Shown piece after piece: positions 16,223 to 24,711 of a stretch of 64,000 nucleotides of DNA (position 1 is its first letter; each line of letters starts with the position of its first letter). The stretch spans positions 261,873-325,872 of the forward strand of contig NZ_BMQK01000007.1 in NCBI RefSeq assembly GCF_014648075.1, in the 5' to 3' direction. The translations under genes were made by a program, and so were the position numbers. The stretch comes from Streptomyces ruber (GTDB taxonomy: Bacteria > Actinomycetota > Actinomycetes > Streptomycetales > Streptomycetaceae). The notes below the pieces were generated by a model. It was not told the DNA's origin. It worked only from the letters and a program-made list of their open reading frames with translations, and ran no database searches.

Positions 16223-17383
16223 GTGACGTTCCCGGTAGTCGGCATGGTCGGCGGTGGCCAGCTCGCTCGTATGACACACGAGGCGGGCATCCCGCTGGGC
16301 ATCAGGTTCAGGCTTCTCAGTGACACCCCTCAGGATTCCGCGGCACAGGTGGTGAGCGATGTCGTCGTCGGCGACTATCGCGACCTCGACACGCTGCGCG
16401 CGTTCGCACAGGGCTGTGACGTGATCACCTTCGATCACGAGCACGTGCCCACCGAACATCTCCGGGCCCTGGAGGCGGACGGCGTCCCCGTCCGCCCAGG
16501 GCCGGACGCGCTGCAGCACGCCCAGGACAAGGGCGTGATGCGCGCCCGGCTGGATGCGATCGGTGTGCCGTGTCCACGCCACCGCATCGTGTCCGATCCG
16601 GACGACGTGGCGGTCTTCGCCGCCGAGGGCGCCGCCGCGCAGGGCGGGGGTGACGGGTTCCCCGTCGTCCTCAAGACCGTGCGCGGCGGCTACGACGGCA
16701 AGGGCGTGTGGGTCGTACGGTCCGTCGCGGAGGCCGCCGAGCCGTTCCGCGCGGGCGTCCCCGTGCTCGCCGAGGAGAAGGTCGACTTCGTCCGCGAGCT
16801 CGCCGCCAACGTGGTGCGCTCGCCGCACGGACAGGCGGTCGCGTACCCGGTCGTGGAGTCCCGCCAGGTCGACGGCGTGTGCGACACCGTGATCGCGCCG
16901 GCGCCCGGTCTCGACCCGGAGCTCGCGCTCAGGGCCGAGGAGATGGCCCTGGGCATCGCCAAGGAACTGGGCGTGATCGGCCACCTCGCCGTGGAGCTCT
17001 TCGAGACCCGCGACGGGCGCATCCTCGTCAACGAGCTGGCCATGCGCCCCCACAACTCCGGCCACTGGACCATGGACGGCGCGATCACGTCCCAGTTCGC
17101 CAACCACGTCCGCGCCGTGCTCGACCTGCCGCTCGGCGACCCGCGCCCGCGCGCGAAGTGGACGGTCATGTCCAACGTCCTGGGCGGCGACTACCCGGAC
17201 ATGTACTCCGCGTACCTGCACTGCATGGCCCGCGACCCGCAGCTCAAGATCCACATGTACGGCAAGGACGTGAAGCCCGGCCGCAAGGTCGGCCACGTCA
17301 ACACCTACGGCGACGACCTCGACGACGCGCTGGAGCGCGCCCGTCACGCGGCCGACTACCTGAGAGGGACGATCACCGAATGA
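16223..17383 (+). CDS. purK: 5-(carboxyamino)imidazole ribonucleotide synthase
   Basis: 386-residue ATP-grasp enzyme that makes N5-CAIR from AIR, bicarbonate and ATP in purine synthesis. The N-terminus has the GMVGGGQLARM motif (7-17); the ATP-grasp core contains VLKTVRGGYDGKG and the metal-binding ELAMRPHNSGHWT. GTG 16223 is preceded by CTGGGGGT. A -10-like TACCCT at 16211-16216 would start transcription almost at the start codon, so a leaderless mRNA is possible. The stop overlaps the purE start (ATGA). Confidence 0.95.
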   Translation: MTFPVVGMVGGGQLARMTHEAGIPLGIRFRLLSDTPQDSAAQVVSDVVVGDYRDLDTLRAFAQGCDVITFDHEHVPTEHLRALEADGVPVRPGPDALQHAQDKGVMRARLDAIGVPCPRHRIVSDPDDVAVFAAEGAAAQGGGDGFPVVLKTVRGGYDGKGVWVVRSVAEAAEPFRAGVPVLAEEKVDFVRELAANVVRSPHGQAVAYPVVESRQVDGVCDTVIAPAPGLDPELALRAEEMALGIAKELGVIGHLAVELFETRDGRILVNELAMRPHNSGHWTMDGAITSQFANHVRAVLDLPLGDPRPRAKWTVMSNVLGGDYPDMYSAYLHCMARDPQLKIHMYGKDVKPGRKVGHVNTYGDDLDDALERARHAADYLRGTITE

Positions 17384-17928
17384 GCCCGGTCGACGGGAAG
17401 AGCCCGGTTGTCGGCATCGTCATGGGGTCGGACTCCGACTGGCCCGTCATGGAGGCGGCCGCGCAGGCCCTCGACGAGTTCGGCATCGCCTACGAGGTCG
17501 GCGTCGTCTCCGCGCACCGCATGCCGCGCGAGATGATCGCCTACGGCGAGGAGGCCGCCGGACGCGGTCTGAAGGCGGTCATCGCGGGCGCCGGCGGTGC
17601 CGCCCACCTGCCCGGCATGCTCGCCTCCGTGACGCCGCTGCCCGTCATCGGCGTGCCGGTCCCGCTGAAGTACCTGGACGGCATGGACTCGCTGCTGTCG
17701 ATCGTGCAGATGCCGGCGGGCGTCCCCGTCGCGACGGTCTCCGTCGGCGGCGCGCGCAACGCCGGTCTGCTGGCCGCCCGGATGCTCGCCGCCCACGACG
17801 AGGAACTCCTGGCCCGCATGCGTGCGTTCCAGCAGGAGCTGAACGACCAGGCCACCGAGAAGGGCAGGCGGCTGCGCGCCAAGGTGGACGGCGCCGACGG
17901 CGGTTTCGGCTTCGGTCAGGGAAAGTGA
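17380..17928 (+). CDS. purE: N5-carboxyaminoimidazole ribonucleotide mutase
   Basis: 182 residues. Class I PurE, which moves the carboxylate of N5-CAIR to C4. Signature motifs are GSDSDW (16-21) and SAHR (44-47), plus the substrate-closing GAGGAAHLPG. It is translationally coupled to purK by a 4-bp ATGA overlap, the standard arrangement. The dipeptidase gene begins only 4 bp after the stop, so the three genes probably form one operon. Confidence 0.96.
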   Translation: MSPVDGKSPVVGIVMGSDSDWPVMEAAAQALDEFGIAYEVGVVSAHRMPREMIAYGEEAAGRGLKAVIAGAGGAAHLPGMLASVTPLPVIGVPVPLKYLDGMDSLLSIVQMPAGVPVATVSVGGARNAGLLAARMLAAHDEELLARMRAFQQELNDQATEKGRRLRAKVDGADGGFGFGQGK

Positions 17929-17932
17929 GCGG

Positions 17933-19141
17933 ATGACCACCTTCGCCCCGGCCTCCTCGGCCTCTCCTTCGCTCGACCGCGCCCGGGAGCTGCTCGCCGC
18001 CTTCCCCGTCGTCGACGGCCACAACGACCTGCCCTGGGCGCTGCGCGAGCAGGTCCGCTACGACCTGGCCGCCCGCGACATCGCCGGCGACCAGAGCGCC
18101 CACCTGCACACCGACCTGGCGCGGCTGCGCGCGGGCGGCGTCGGGGCGCAGTTCTGGTCCGTGTACGTCCGCTCGGACCAGCCCGGAGCGGTCACCGCGA
18201 CCCTCGAACAGATCGACTGCGTACGGCAGCTGATCGACCGTCACCCGGAGGACCTGCGGGCCGCGCTGACCGCCGCCGACATGGAGGCCGCGCGGGCGGA
18301 GGGCCGTATCGCGTCCCTGATGGGCGCCGAGGGCGGCCACTCCATCGACAACTCCCTCGCCACCCTGCGGCAGCTGTACGAGCTGGGCGTGCGCTACATG
18401 ACGCTCACCCACAACGACAACGTCGCATGGGCGGACTCGGCGACCGACGAGCCGGGCGTGGGCGGCCTGTCGGCCTTCGGCCGCGAGGTCGTCAAGGAGA
18501 TGAACCGGCTCGGCATGCTGGTCGACCTCTCCCACGTGGCGGCGACCACCATGCGGGACGCGCTCGACGCGTCCGTCGCGCCGGTCATCTTCTCGCACTC
18601 CTCCGCGCGCGCCGTGTGCGACCACCCGCGCAACATCCCGGACGACGTGCTGGAGCGGCTGCCCGCCAACGGGGGAGTGGCGATGGTGACGTTCGTGCCG
18701 AAGTTCGTGCTCCAGGCGGCGGTGGACTGGGCGAAGGCCGCCGACGACAACATGCGCGCCCACGGCTTCCACCACCTCGACACCACCGCCGAGGCGATGA
18801 AGGTCCACCAGGCCTTCGAGGAGACCCATCCGCGCCCGGTCGCCACGGTGTCCACCGTCGCCGACCATTTGGACCACATGCGCGAGGTCGCCGGCATCGA
18901 CCACCTCGGCATCGGCGGCGACTACGACGGCACGGCGTTCCTCCCGGACGGCCTGAACGACGTCTCCGGCTACCCGAACCTGATCGCCGAACTGCTGGAC
19001 CGCGGCTGGTCGGACACCGACCTCGCCAAGCTGACCTGGCGGAACGCGGTACGGGTGCTGGGCGCGGCCGAGGACGTGGCACGGGACCTGCGCTCCCGTA
19101 CGGCGCCGTCGAACGCCACCCCGGAGCAGCTGGACGGCTGA
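17933..19141 (+). CDS. M19-family (membrane/renal type) dipeptidase, active form
   Basis: 402 residues. A binuclear-zinc dipeptidase. All catalytic residues of the mammalian enzyme are present: His30 and Asp32 (DGHND), Glu133 (GAEGG), His201 (DLSHV), His222 (FSHSS), substrate Arg233 (HPRN) and Asp330 (GGDYDG). No signal peptide is visible, so it is probably cytoplasmic, hydrolysing dipeptides including L-D or dehydro forms. It is 4 bp from purE and is followed by a catalytically dead paralogue at 19288-20457, which indicates tandem duplication. Confidence 0.94.
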   Translation: MTTFAPASSASPSLDRARELLAAFPVVDGHNDLPWALREQVRYDLAARDIAGDQSAHLHTDLARLRAGGVGAQFWSVYVRSDQPGAVTATLEQIDCVRQLIDRHPEDLRAALTAADMEAARAEGRIASLMGAEGGHSIDNSLATLRQLYELGVRYMTLTHNDNVAWADSATDEPGVGGLSAFGREVVKEMNRLGMLVDLSHVAATTMRDALDASVAPVIFSHSSARAVCDHPRNIPDDVLERLPANGGVAMVTFVPKFVLQAAVDWAKAADDNMRAHGFHHLDTTAEAMKVHQAFEETHPRPVATVSTVADHLDHMREVAGIDHLGIGGDYDGTAFLPDGLNDVSGYPNLIAELLDRGWSDTDLAKLTWRNAVRVLGAAEDVARDLRSRTAPSNATPEQLDG

Positions 19142-19287
19142 CGGCGGGCGGGGGCGTTCCGTGTCGCGGACGCCCCCGCGCGGCCGTACCCCGATCGGCC
19201 TCACCCACCGGGAACCCTCCCGGCCTCCGTGTCACGGTGACGGTACCGACGGTGCTGAGACGCACCGCCCACCCACGGAGTCCCGGC

Positions 19288-20457
19288 ATGGCAGACCTCC
19301 AGGACGAACTGCGCACGACGACGGAGGTCGGTGCGCCCGATCCGCCGGCCGCCGCCCGGCCGGAGCGCGGCACGGGCCCACGCTCCGAGCGCGCGCGCCG
19401 TGCACCCGCGCTGACGACCGAGACACCCGTCGAGGCGCCCGTCGTCCCCGCCGACGTCGTGCAACGGGCCCACGCCCTGCTCGCCGCGCACCCCGTCGCC
19501 GACGGCTACAGCGGGCTGCCCAAGGCGCTCGCCCGGCTGCACCAGTACGACCTGGAGCTCGGCGAGCGCTCCATGGACACCGACGTGCCGCGGCTGCGCC
19601 AGGGACATGTGGGCGCGCTGTTCTGGGCGCTGCACCTGCCGGACGGGCCGGGCGGCGACCGCGCCGTCACCGCCGCCCTGGAACAGATCGACCTGGTCAA
19701 GAGGGTGGTGCAGGCCCACCCCGACGGGCTGCGGCAGGCCCGCACCGCCGCGCAGACCACCGACGCCCGCAACTGCGGCCGGACCGCCGTCCTCCTCGGA
19801 CCAGCGGGGGCGACCGCGGTCGGCGACTCGCCCGCGCTCCTGCGCTGTCTGCACGCGCTGGGCCTGAAGGCGCTCACGCTGGCCGGCGTGTCCTGGGCGG
19901 GCGAGGCCGGGCTGACCCGGTTCGGCGAGGAGATGGTCCACGAACTGAACCGCCTCGGTGTGCTCGTCGACCTCTCCGGCGCGTCCGACGCCACGGCCGC
20001 GCGGGCGCTCGCCGTGTCCCGCGCGCCGGTGGTGTTCACCCGGTCGGCCGCCCGCGCGCTGCGCCCGCACCCGGCGAACCTCCCCGACGAGCTGCTGCTG
20101 CGGCTGCGCGCCGCCCGGGGCCTGTGCCTGGTGCCGCTCACCGCCGAGCAGACCGGCCCGTCCGTGCGGGACGTCGCCGACCACCTCGACCACGTCCGCG
20201 TGCTCGCGGGCCCGGAGTGCGTCGGCCTGTCCGGCACGTACGACTCCGGGGCCGCCCATCCGCAGGACCTCGGCGACGCCTCGTGCTACCCGCACCTGAT
20301 CGCGGAGCTCCTCGTCCGCGGCTGGTCCGAGGACCACCTCGCCCTGCTCACCTGGGGGAACGTCCAGCGTGTGCTGCGTGGCGCGGACTTCGCGGCCCGG
20401 GCCGCCCAGCAGCGCAGACAGCCGTCGACGGCGCGGATCGCCTGGCTGGACGGGTAG
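19288..20457 (+). CDS. M19 dipeptidase pseudoenzyme (all catalytic residues replaced)
   Basis: 389 residues that align end to end with the dipeptidase at 17933-19141. Shared blocks include ALEQID, DVADHLDH/TVADHLDH and LIAEL. Every metal or substrate residue is changed: His30 to Tyr74, Asp32 to Gly76, Glu133 to Ala173, His201 to Gly231, His222 to Arg252, Arg233 to Ala263 and Asp330 to Thr317. The 21-residue spacing between the two histidine positions is kept. Residues 1-55 are a new Pro/Ala/Arg-rich extension. The frame is intact with normal codon use, so this looks like a maintained non-catalytic protein (binding or regulation) and not decay. ATG 19288 has ACGGAG upstream. Confidence 0.88.
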   Translation: MADLQDELRTTTEVGAPDPPAAARPERGTGPRSERARRAPALTTETPVEAPVVPADVVQRAHALLAAHPVADGYSGLPKALARLHQYDLELGERSMDTDVPRLRQGHVGALFWALHLPDGPGGDRAVTAALEQIDLVKRVVQAHPDGLRQARTAAQTTDARNCGRTAVLLGPAGATAVGDSPALLRCLHALGLKALTLAGVSWAGEAGLTRFGEEMVHELNRLGVLVDLSGASDATAARALAVSRAPVVFTRSAARALRPHPANLPDELLLRLRAARGLCLVPLTAEQTGPSVRDVADHLDHVRVLAGPECVGLSGTYDSGAAHPQDLGDASCYPHLIAELLVRGWSEDHLALLTWGNVQRVLRGADFAARAAQQRRQPSTARIAWLDG

Positions 20458-20862
20458 TCACGCCGACCCGTCAGGGGATTCGATCCGGCAGAGGCAGAAC
20501 GGGTGGCCCGCCGGGTCGGCGTACACCCGGAAGTCCTTCTTCACGTCGTCCTCCAGGTCCAGCGGCCGCGCACCCAGCGCCAGCACCTTCGCGTGCGCCG
20601 CGTCGACCTCCTCCCAGGTGCTCCCCGCGTCGAAGTCGAGGTGGAACTGCTGGGAGTTGAGGTCCGCGCGCGGCCACTCCGGCGGGGTGTGACCGGACGC
20701 CCGCTGGAAGGCGAGCCGCGGGCCGTCGGGGATCTGCAGGACGACCCAGTCGTCGTCCTCGGCGCGCGGCGTGCCGCCGCCGACCCGGGCGTAGAAGTCG
20801 GCCAGTGCGTGCGGATCGGGGCAGTCGACGACGACGTTGCGAAGACGTGCCACGGCTGTCAT
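20458..20862 (-). CDS. VOC (glyoxalase-like) superfamily protein, copy 1
   Basis: 134 residues with the vicinal-oxygen-chelate beta-alpha-beta-beta-beta fold: NVVVDCPDPHALADFYA at the start and FRVYADPAGHPFCLCR near the end. Likely a metal-binding or antibiotic/electrophile-binding protein; the substrate is unknown. Its stop codon directly abuts the stop of the convergent pseudoenzyme gene with no gap. The start ATG 20862 is preceded by GGAGG. It is paralogous to the next upstream gene, from which it is separated by 13 bp. Confidence 0.88.
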   Translation of the reverse strand: MTAVARLRNVVVDCPDPHALADFYARVGGGTPRAEDDDWVVLQIPDGPRLAFQRASGHTPPEWPRADLNSQQFHLDFDAGSTWEEVDAAHAKVLALGARPLDLEDDVKKDFRVYADPAGHPFCLCRIESPDGSA

Positions 20863-20875
20863 GGAACCTCCCGGC

Positions 20876-21244
20876 TCAGCAGGCGCAGAGGCAGAACGGG
20901 TGCCCAGCGGGGTCGGCGTAAACCCGGAAGCTCCGCGAGCGGTCCTCCGCGTCCAGCGGCTTGGCCCCGAGCCGCAGCACGGCCTCCTCGGCCGCGTCGA
21001 GGTCCGGCACGTCCAGGTCCAGGTGGAACTGCTGCGAGTGCTCGGGCGCGGGCCACCGCGGCGGTACGTACCCCGGCGCGAGCTGGAACGCCAGCGCCCG
21101 TCCGCCGGGCAGCCTCAGGTCGACCCAGTCGGCGCCCTCGTCGCCGTTCTCGAGAGTCCCGCCCAGAACCGCCCGGTAGAACCGGCCCAGCGCGACGGGG
21201 TCGGGACAGTCCAGCACCACCACGCCCAGTTCGGCGACAGCCAT
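20876..21244 (-). CDS. VOC (glyoxalase-like) superfamily protein, copy 2
   Basis: 122 residues, paralogous to the protein at 20458-20862. It shares the CPDPxALxxFY entry segment, SQQFHLDxD, and the near-identical FRVYADPAGHPFCLC end, where the DNA is also strikingly similar. It ends in Cys-Ala-Cys. ATG 21244 follows GGAGG. It is the first gene of a two-gene leftward operon and is divergent from a CGNR zinc-finger regulator. Repeated GGTAAC elements lie between them, suggesting control by that regulator. Confidence 0.88.
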   Translation of the reverse strand: MAVAELGVVVLDCPDPVALGRFYRAVLGGTLENGDEGADWVDLRLPGGRALAFQLAPGYVPPRWPAPEHSQQFHLDLDVPDLDAAEEAVLRLGAKPLDAEDRSRSFRVYADPAGHPFCLCAC

Positions 21245-21276
21245 GACGTCCTCCTCGATGCTCGATGCCTGCGAAC

Positions 21277-21337
21277 GGTTACCTGCAAGCACGGGTAACC
21301 GGTAACGGTTACTGCATGCTCCCGTACAAGGGGTAAC
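21277..21337. promoter_or_regulatory. GGTAAC/GTTACC operator array
   Basis: Between divergent genes lie GGTTACC (21277-21283), its complement GGTAACC (21294-21300), an adjoining GGTAAC (21301-21306), GGTTAC (21307-21312) and a further GGTAAC (21332-21337). These make two overlapping inverted repeats and one extra half-site within 61 bp. Probable binding region for a dimeric regulator controlling both directions. Confidence 0.65.
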
Positions 21338-21346
21338 GTCGCAAGC

Positions 21347-21847
21347 ATGAGTGAGCGATCGCCCGCACCGGGAGGTCTGGCCCTGATCCAGTCCCTGGTG
21401 AACACGCTGGACGTGGAGACGGGTGCCGACTCGCTCGGCACGGCGGAGGGGCGGGCGCGCTACGGGCTGACGGTGGGCGAACTGCCGCGCGCCCGCGAAC
21501 TCCGCGAGTCGCTCCGCGCGGCCCTGCTCGCCCACGCCGGCCACCCGCCGCACCGCGAGGTGACCCCGCTGGGCGAGCTGCTGTCCGGGGCGCCGCTGCT
21601 GGTCACGGTCGACGCGCAGGACGGCTCGGCGGCCCTCGCCCCCGCCGACGGGCAGCCCCTGCTCGACCGGGTCGCCGCGGCCGTCGCCGAGGCGCTGGTC
21701 GCCGGCACCTGGCTGCGGCTCAAGGCGTGCGAGGCCGCGGACTGCCTCTGGGCGTACTACGACCGCTCCCCGGCCGGACGCGGCCGCTGGTGCTCGATGC
21801 AGGTGTGCGGGGCCCGCGCGAAGATGCGCCGCTATCGGGCCAAGTAG
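21347..21847 (+). CDS. CGNR zinc-finger domain protein, probable regulator
   Basis: 166 residues with the two-part ABATE plus CGNR zinc-finger layout. The N-terminal part (about 10-115) is the stress-linked ABATE-like domain. The C-terminal finger reads KACEAADCLWAYYDRS then GRWCSMQVCGARAKMRRYR; the usual CGNR tetrapeptide is CGAR here. Such proteins are thought to bind DNA. It is divergent from the VOC gene pair and separated from it by the GGTAAC array, so autoregulation with control of the VOC genes is likely. Confidence 0.87.
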   Translation: MSERSPAPGGLALIQSLVNTLDVETGADSLGTAEGRARYGLTVGELPRARELRESLRAALLAHAGHPPHREVTPLGELLSGAPLLVTVDAQDGSAALAPADGQPLLDRVAAAVAEALVAGTWLRLKACEAADCLWAYYDRSPAGRGRWCSMQVCGARAKMRRYRAK

Positions 21848-21905
21848 CCGGAAGCGCGAAGGAACAGCACGGAGAAGAACAGGGAAGTGGTGCAGAATGC
21901 AGGAC

Positions 21906-21946
21906 GGCGCCGGTCCGGCCGACTGAGCCTCGGCCGGACCGGCGCC
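21906..21946. terminator. Bidirectional terminator hairpin
   Basis: Perfect 17-bp arms GGCGCCGGTCCGGCCGA (21906-21922) and complement (21930-21946) with a 7-nt loop, between the convergent CGNR gene and the UDP-glucose dehydrogenase gene. Confidence 0.9.
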
Positions 21947-21956
21947 CTGCCCGGCG

Positions 21957-23300
21957 TCAGGCGGTCGGCCGCCCCATCGCCCGGTACGTCCACCCCGCGC
22001 GGCGCCACAGCTCCGGGTCGAGGGCGTTGCGGCCGTCGAGGACCAGGCGCTGGGCCGCCACCCCGCCCAGCTCCTCCGGGTCCAGCTCGCGGAACTCCCG
22101 CCACTCGGTCAGGTGCAGCACGATGTCGGCGCCCCGCACCGCCTCCAGCGCGGACTCGGCGTAACCGAGCGTCGGGAAGACCCGCCGGGCGTTGTCCATC
22201 CCCTTCGGGTCGTACACCGTGACCTGACCGCCCTGGAGGTGGATCTGCCCGGCGACGTTCAGCGCGGGGGAGTCCCGTACGTCGTCGGAGTCGGGCTTGA
22301 AGGTGGCGCCGAGCACCGCGACCCGCTTGCCGAGGAAGGGACCGCCGCCGAGCGCGCGCCGGGCCAGCTCCACCATCTGGCCGCGCTGGCGCATGTTGAT
22401 GGAGTCGATCTCGCGCAGGAAGGTCAGCGCCTGGTCGGCACCCAGCTCGCCGGCGCGCGCCATGAATGCCCGGATGTCCTTCGGCAGACAGCCGCCGCCG
22501 AAGCCGATGCCGGCCCGCAGGAACTTGGCGCCGATCCGGTCGTCGTACCCGATCGCCTCGGCCAGCTTGGCGACGTCGCCGCCCGCGGCCTCGCAGACCT
22601 CCGCCATCGCGTTGATGAAGGAGATCTTCGTGGCGAGGAAGGAGTTCGCCGACGTCTTCACCAGTTCGGCGGTGGGGAAGTCGGTCACCACGAACGGCGA
22701 GCCCTCGGCGACCGGCGTCGCGTACACCTCGCGCAGCAGCTTCTCCGCCCGCTCGCTGCGGACGCCGACCACGATGCGGTCCGGGTGCAGCGTGTCCTGG
22801 ACGGCGAAGCCCTCGCGCAGGAACTCCGGGTTCCACGCAAGCTCGGCGTCCTCACCGGCGGGCGCGTGCTCGGCGAGGTACGCGGCCAGCCGGTCGGCCG
22901 AGCCGACGGGCACCGTGGACTTGCCGACGACCAGGGCGGGACCCGTCAGGTGCGGGGCGAGCGCGCTGACCGCGGCGTCGACGTAGCTCATGTCGCAGGC
23001 GTACTCGCCGCGTCGCTGCGGGGTGTTGACGCAGACGAAGTGGATGTCGCCGAACGCGGCCACCTCGGCGTAGTCGGTGGTGAACCGCAGCCGCCCGGTG
23101 GACCCCTCGATCCCCGCCACGTGCTTGCGCAGCAGCTCCTCGAGCCCCGGTTCGTACATGGGGACCTCACCCCGCCGGAGCAGCTCGATCTTCTCCGGCA
23201 CGATGTCCAGCCCGAGCACCTCGAAGCCGAGCTCGGCCATGGCGGCGGCGTGCGTGGCGCCGAGGTAGCCGGTGCCGATCACGGTGATCTTGAGGGCCAT
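21957..23300 (-). CDS. UDP-glucose 6-dehydrogenase
   Basis: 447 residues. Oxidises UDP-glucose to UDP-glucuronate with two NAD+. The Rossmann motif GTGYLGATHA is at residues 9-18, Lys215 lies in ELVKTSANSF, and the catalytic thiol is Cys271 in GFGGGCLPKD. The family could also include UDP-N-acetylmannosamine dehydrogenase, but the motifs fit the UDP-glucose branch. The start is ATG 23300 with AGGAG upstream. UDP-glucuronate could feed glycopolymer synthesis by the glycosyltransferases in the adjoining envelope block. Confidence 0.93.
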   Translation of the reverse strand: MALKITVIGTGYLGATHAAAMAELGFEVLGLDIVPEKIELLRRGEVPMYEPGLEELLRKHVAGIEGSTGRLRFTTDYAEVAAFGDIHFVCVNTPQRRGEYACDMSYVDAAVSALAPHLTGPALVVGKSTVPVGSADRLAAYLAEHAPAGEDAELAWNPEFLREGFAVQDTLHPDRIVVGVRSERAEKLLREVYATPVAEGSPFVVTDFPTAELVKTSANSFLATKISFINAMAEVCEAAGGDVAKLAEAIGYDDRIGAKFLRAGIGFGGGCLPKDIRAFMARAGELGADQALTFLREIDSINMRQRGQMVELARRALGGGPFLGKRVAVLGATFKPDSDDVRDSPALNVAGQIHLQGGQVTVYDPKGMDNARRVFPTLGYAESALEAVRGADIVLHLTEWREFRELDPEELGGVAAQRLVLDGRNALDPELWRRAGWTYRAMGRPTA

Positions 23301-23436
23301 GCGGTGCTCCTGGGGGAAACGGCTTGCACGTGCGGTGCCTGAGCATATCCGGGGCGTGCGCACACCCCTCAGGGGGCAGATTCCGCCCTGTCACCAAGCT
23401 CACGTGTCTGTCGTGCGAACAGCCCCCTAAGATGCT

Positions 23437-23458
23437 GGTTACTTAACGGTAGTTAGCG
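23437..23458 (+). promoter_or_regulatory. Possible operator upstream of the acyl-CoA dehydrogenase
   Basis: A 22-bp interrupted dyad reads GGTTACTTAACGGTAGTTAG and two more bases. TA, TA, CG, TA, TA are symmetric about the central CG. It is AT-rich compared with its surroundings and lies 49 bp before the TTG start. It resembles operators of TetR regulators of fatty-acid metabolism in actinobacteria, but the regulator is unknown. Confidence 0.4.
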
Positions 23459-23506
23459 TCAGTGTCATGGCATCAGTGTCACAGCGTCCTGGGAGTGTGA
23501 GAGACC

Positions 23507-24664
23507 TTGGCCGGATCGGCTGATTTCGACCTGTACCGCCCGTCCGAGGAGCACGACATGCTCCGCGACGCGATCCGTTCCCTCTCCGAGGCGAAGATCG
23601 CGCCGCACGCGGCGGCCGTCGACGAGGAGGCCCGCTTCCCGCGGGAGGCGCTGGACGCGCTCGTCGCGAACGACCTGCACGCGGTGCACGTGCCCGAGGA
23701 GTACGGCGGCGCCGGCGCCGACGCGCTCGCCACGGTGATCGTGATCGAGGAGGTGGCGCGCGTCTGCGCCTCGTCCTCCCTCATCCCCGCCGTGAACAAG
23801 CTGGGCTCCCTCCCCGTCATCCTCTCCGGCTCCGAGGAGCTGAAGAAGAGGTACCTGGGCCCGCTCGCCAAGGGCGACGCGATGTTCTCGTACTGCCTCT
23901 CCGAGCCGGACGCGGGCTCCGACGCGGCCGGTATGAAGACCCGCGCCGTCCGCGAGGGGGACTCCTACGTCCTCAACGGCGTGAAGCGCTGGATCACCAA
24001 CGCGGGCGAGTCCGAGTTCTACACGGTGATGGCCGTGACGGACCCGTCCAAGCGCTCCAAGGGCATCAGCGCGTTCGTCGTCGAGAAGTCGGACCCCGGC
24101 GTGTCCTTCGGCGCCCCGGAGAAGAAGCTCGGCATCAAGGGCTCCCCGACCCGCGAGGTCTACCTGGACAACGTCCGCGTCCCGGCCGACCGCATGATCG
24201 GGGAGGAGGGCACGGGCTTCGCGACGGCCATGAAGACCCTCGACCACACCCGCATCACCATCGCCGCGCAGGCCCTCGGCATCGCCCAGGGCGCCCTCGA
24301 CTACGCCAAGGGCTACGTCAGGGAGCGCAAGCAGTTCGGCAAGCCGATCGCCGACTTCCAGGGCATCCAGTTCATGCTCGCGGACATGGCGATGAAGATC
24401 TCCGCGGCCCGCGCCCTGACCTACCAGGCGGCCGCCGCCTCCGAGCGCGGCGACGCGGACCTCACCTACCAGGGCGCCGCCGCCAAGTGCTTCGCCTCGG
24501 ACGTGGCGATGGAGGTCACGACGGACGCGGTACAGCTGCTGGGCGGGTACGGGTACACGCGGGACTATCCGGTGGAGCGGATGATGCGCGATGCGAAGAT
24601 CACGCAACTGTACGAGGGGACCAATCAGATCCAGCGAGTCGTGATGGCGCGGAACTTGCCGTAG
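23507..24664 (+). CDS. Acyl-CoA dehydrogenase
   Basis: 385 residues, FAD-dependent, catalysing alpha-beta dehydrogenation of acyl-CoA in fatty-acid or branched-chain amino-acid breakdown. The family signatures are FSYCLSEPDAGSDAAG and the C-terminal QLLGGYGYTRDYPVERMMRD. The probable catalytic base is Glu370 in YEGTNQIQ, the position used by short and medium chain enzymes. The start is TTG 23507; a GGGAG lies about 12 nt upstream, so the site is not strong. It is monocistronic with its own terminator. Confidence 0.93.
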   Translation: MAGSADFDLYRPSEEHDMLRDAIRSLSEAKIAPHAAAVDEEARFPREALDALVANDLHAVHVPEEYGGAGADALATVIVIEEVARVCASSSLIPAVNKLGSLPVILSGSEELKKRYLGPLAKGDAMFSYCLSEPDAGSDAAGMKTRAVREGDSYVLNGVKRWITNAGESEFYTVMAVTDPSKRSKGISAFVVEKSDPGVSFGAPEKKLGIKGSPTREVYLDNVRVPADRMIGEEGTGFATAMKTLDHTRITIAAQALGIAQGALDYAKGYVRERKQFGKPIADFQGIQFMLADMAMKISAARALTYQAAAASERGDADLTYQGAAAKCFASDVAMEVTTDAVQLLGGYGYTRDYPVERMMRDAKITQLYEGTNQIQRVVMARNLP

Positions 24665-24678
24665 ACCTGGCGAAAGAG

Positions 24679-24711
24679 GTGAAGGGCGCTCGCATGCCGA
24701 GCGCCCTTCAC
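24679..24711 (+). terminator. Terminator of the acyl-CoA dehydrogenase gene
   Basis: Arms GTGAAGGGCGCTCG (24679-24692) and complement (24698-24711), 5-nt loop, 14 bp after the stop. The flanks (AAAGAG before, CTCCTTTC after) extend the pairing and end in a short T-run. Confidence 0.88.
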
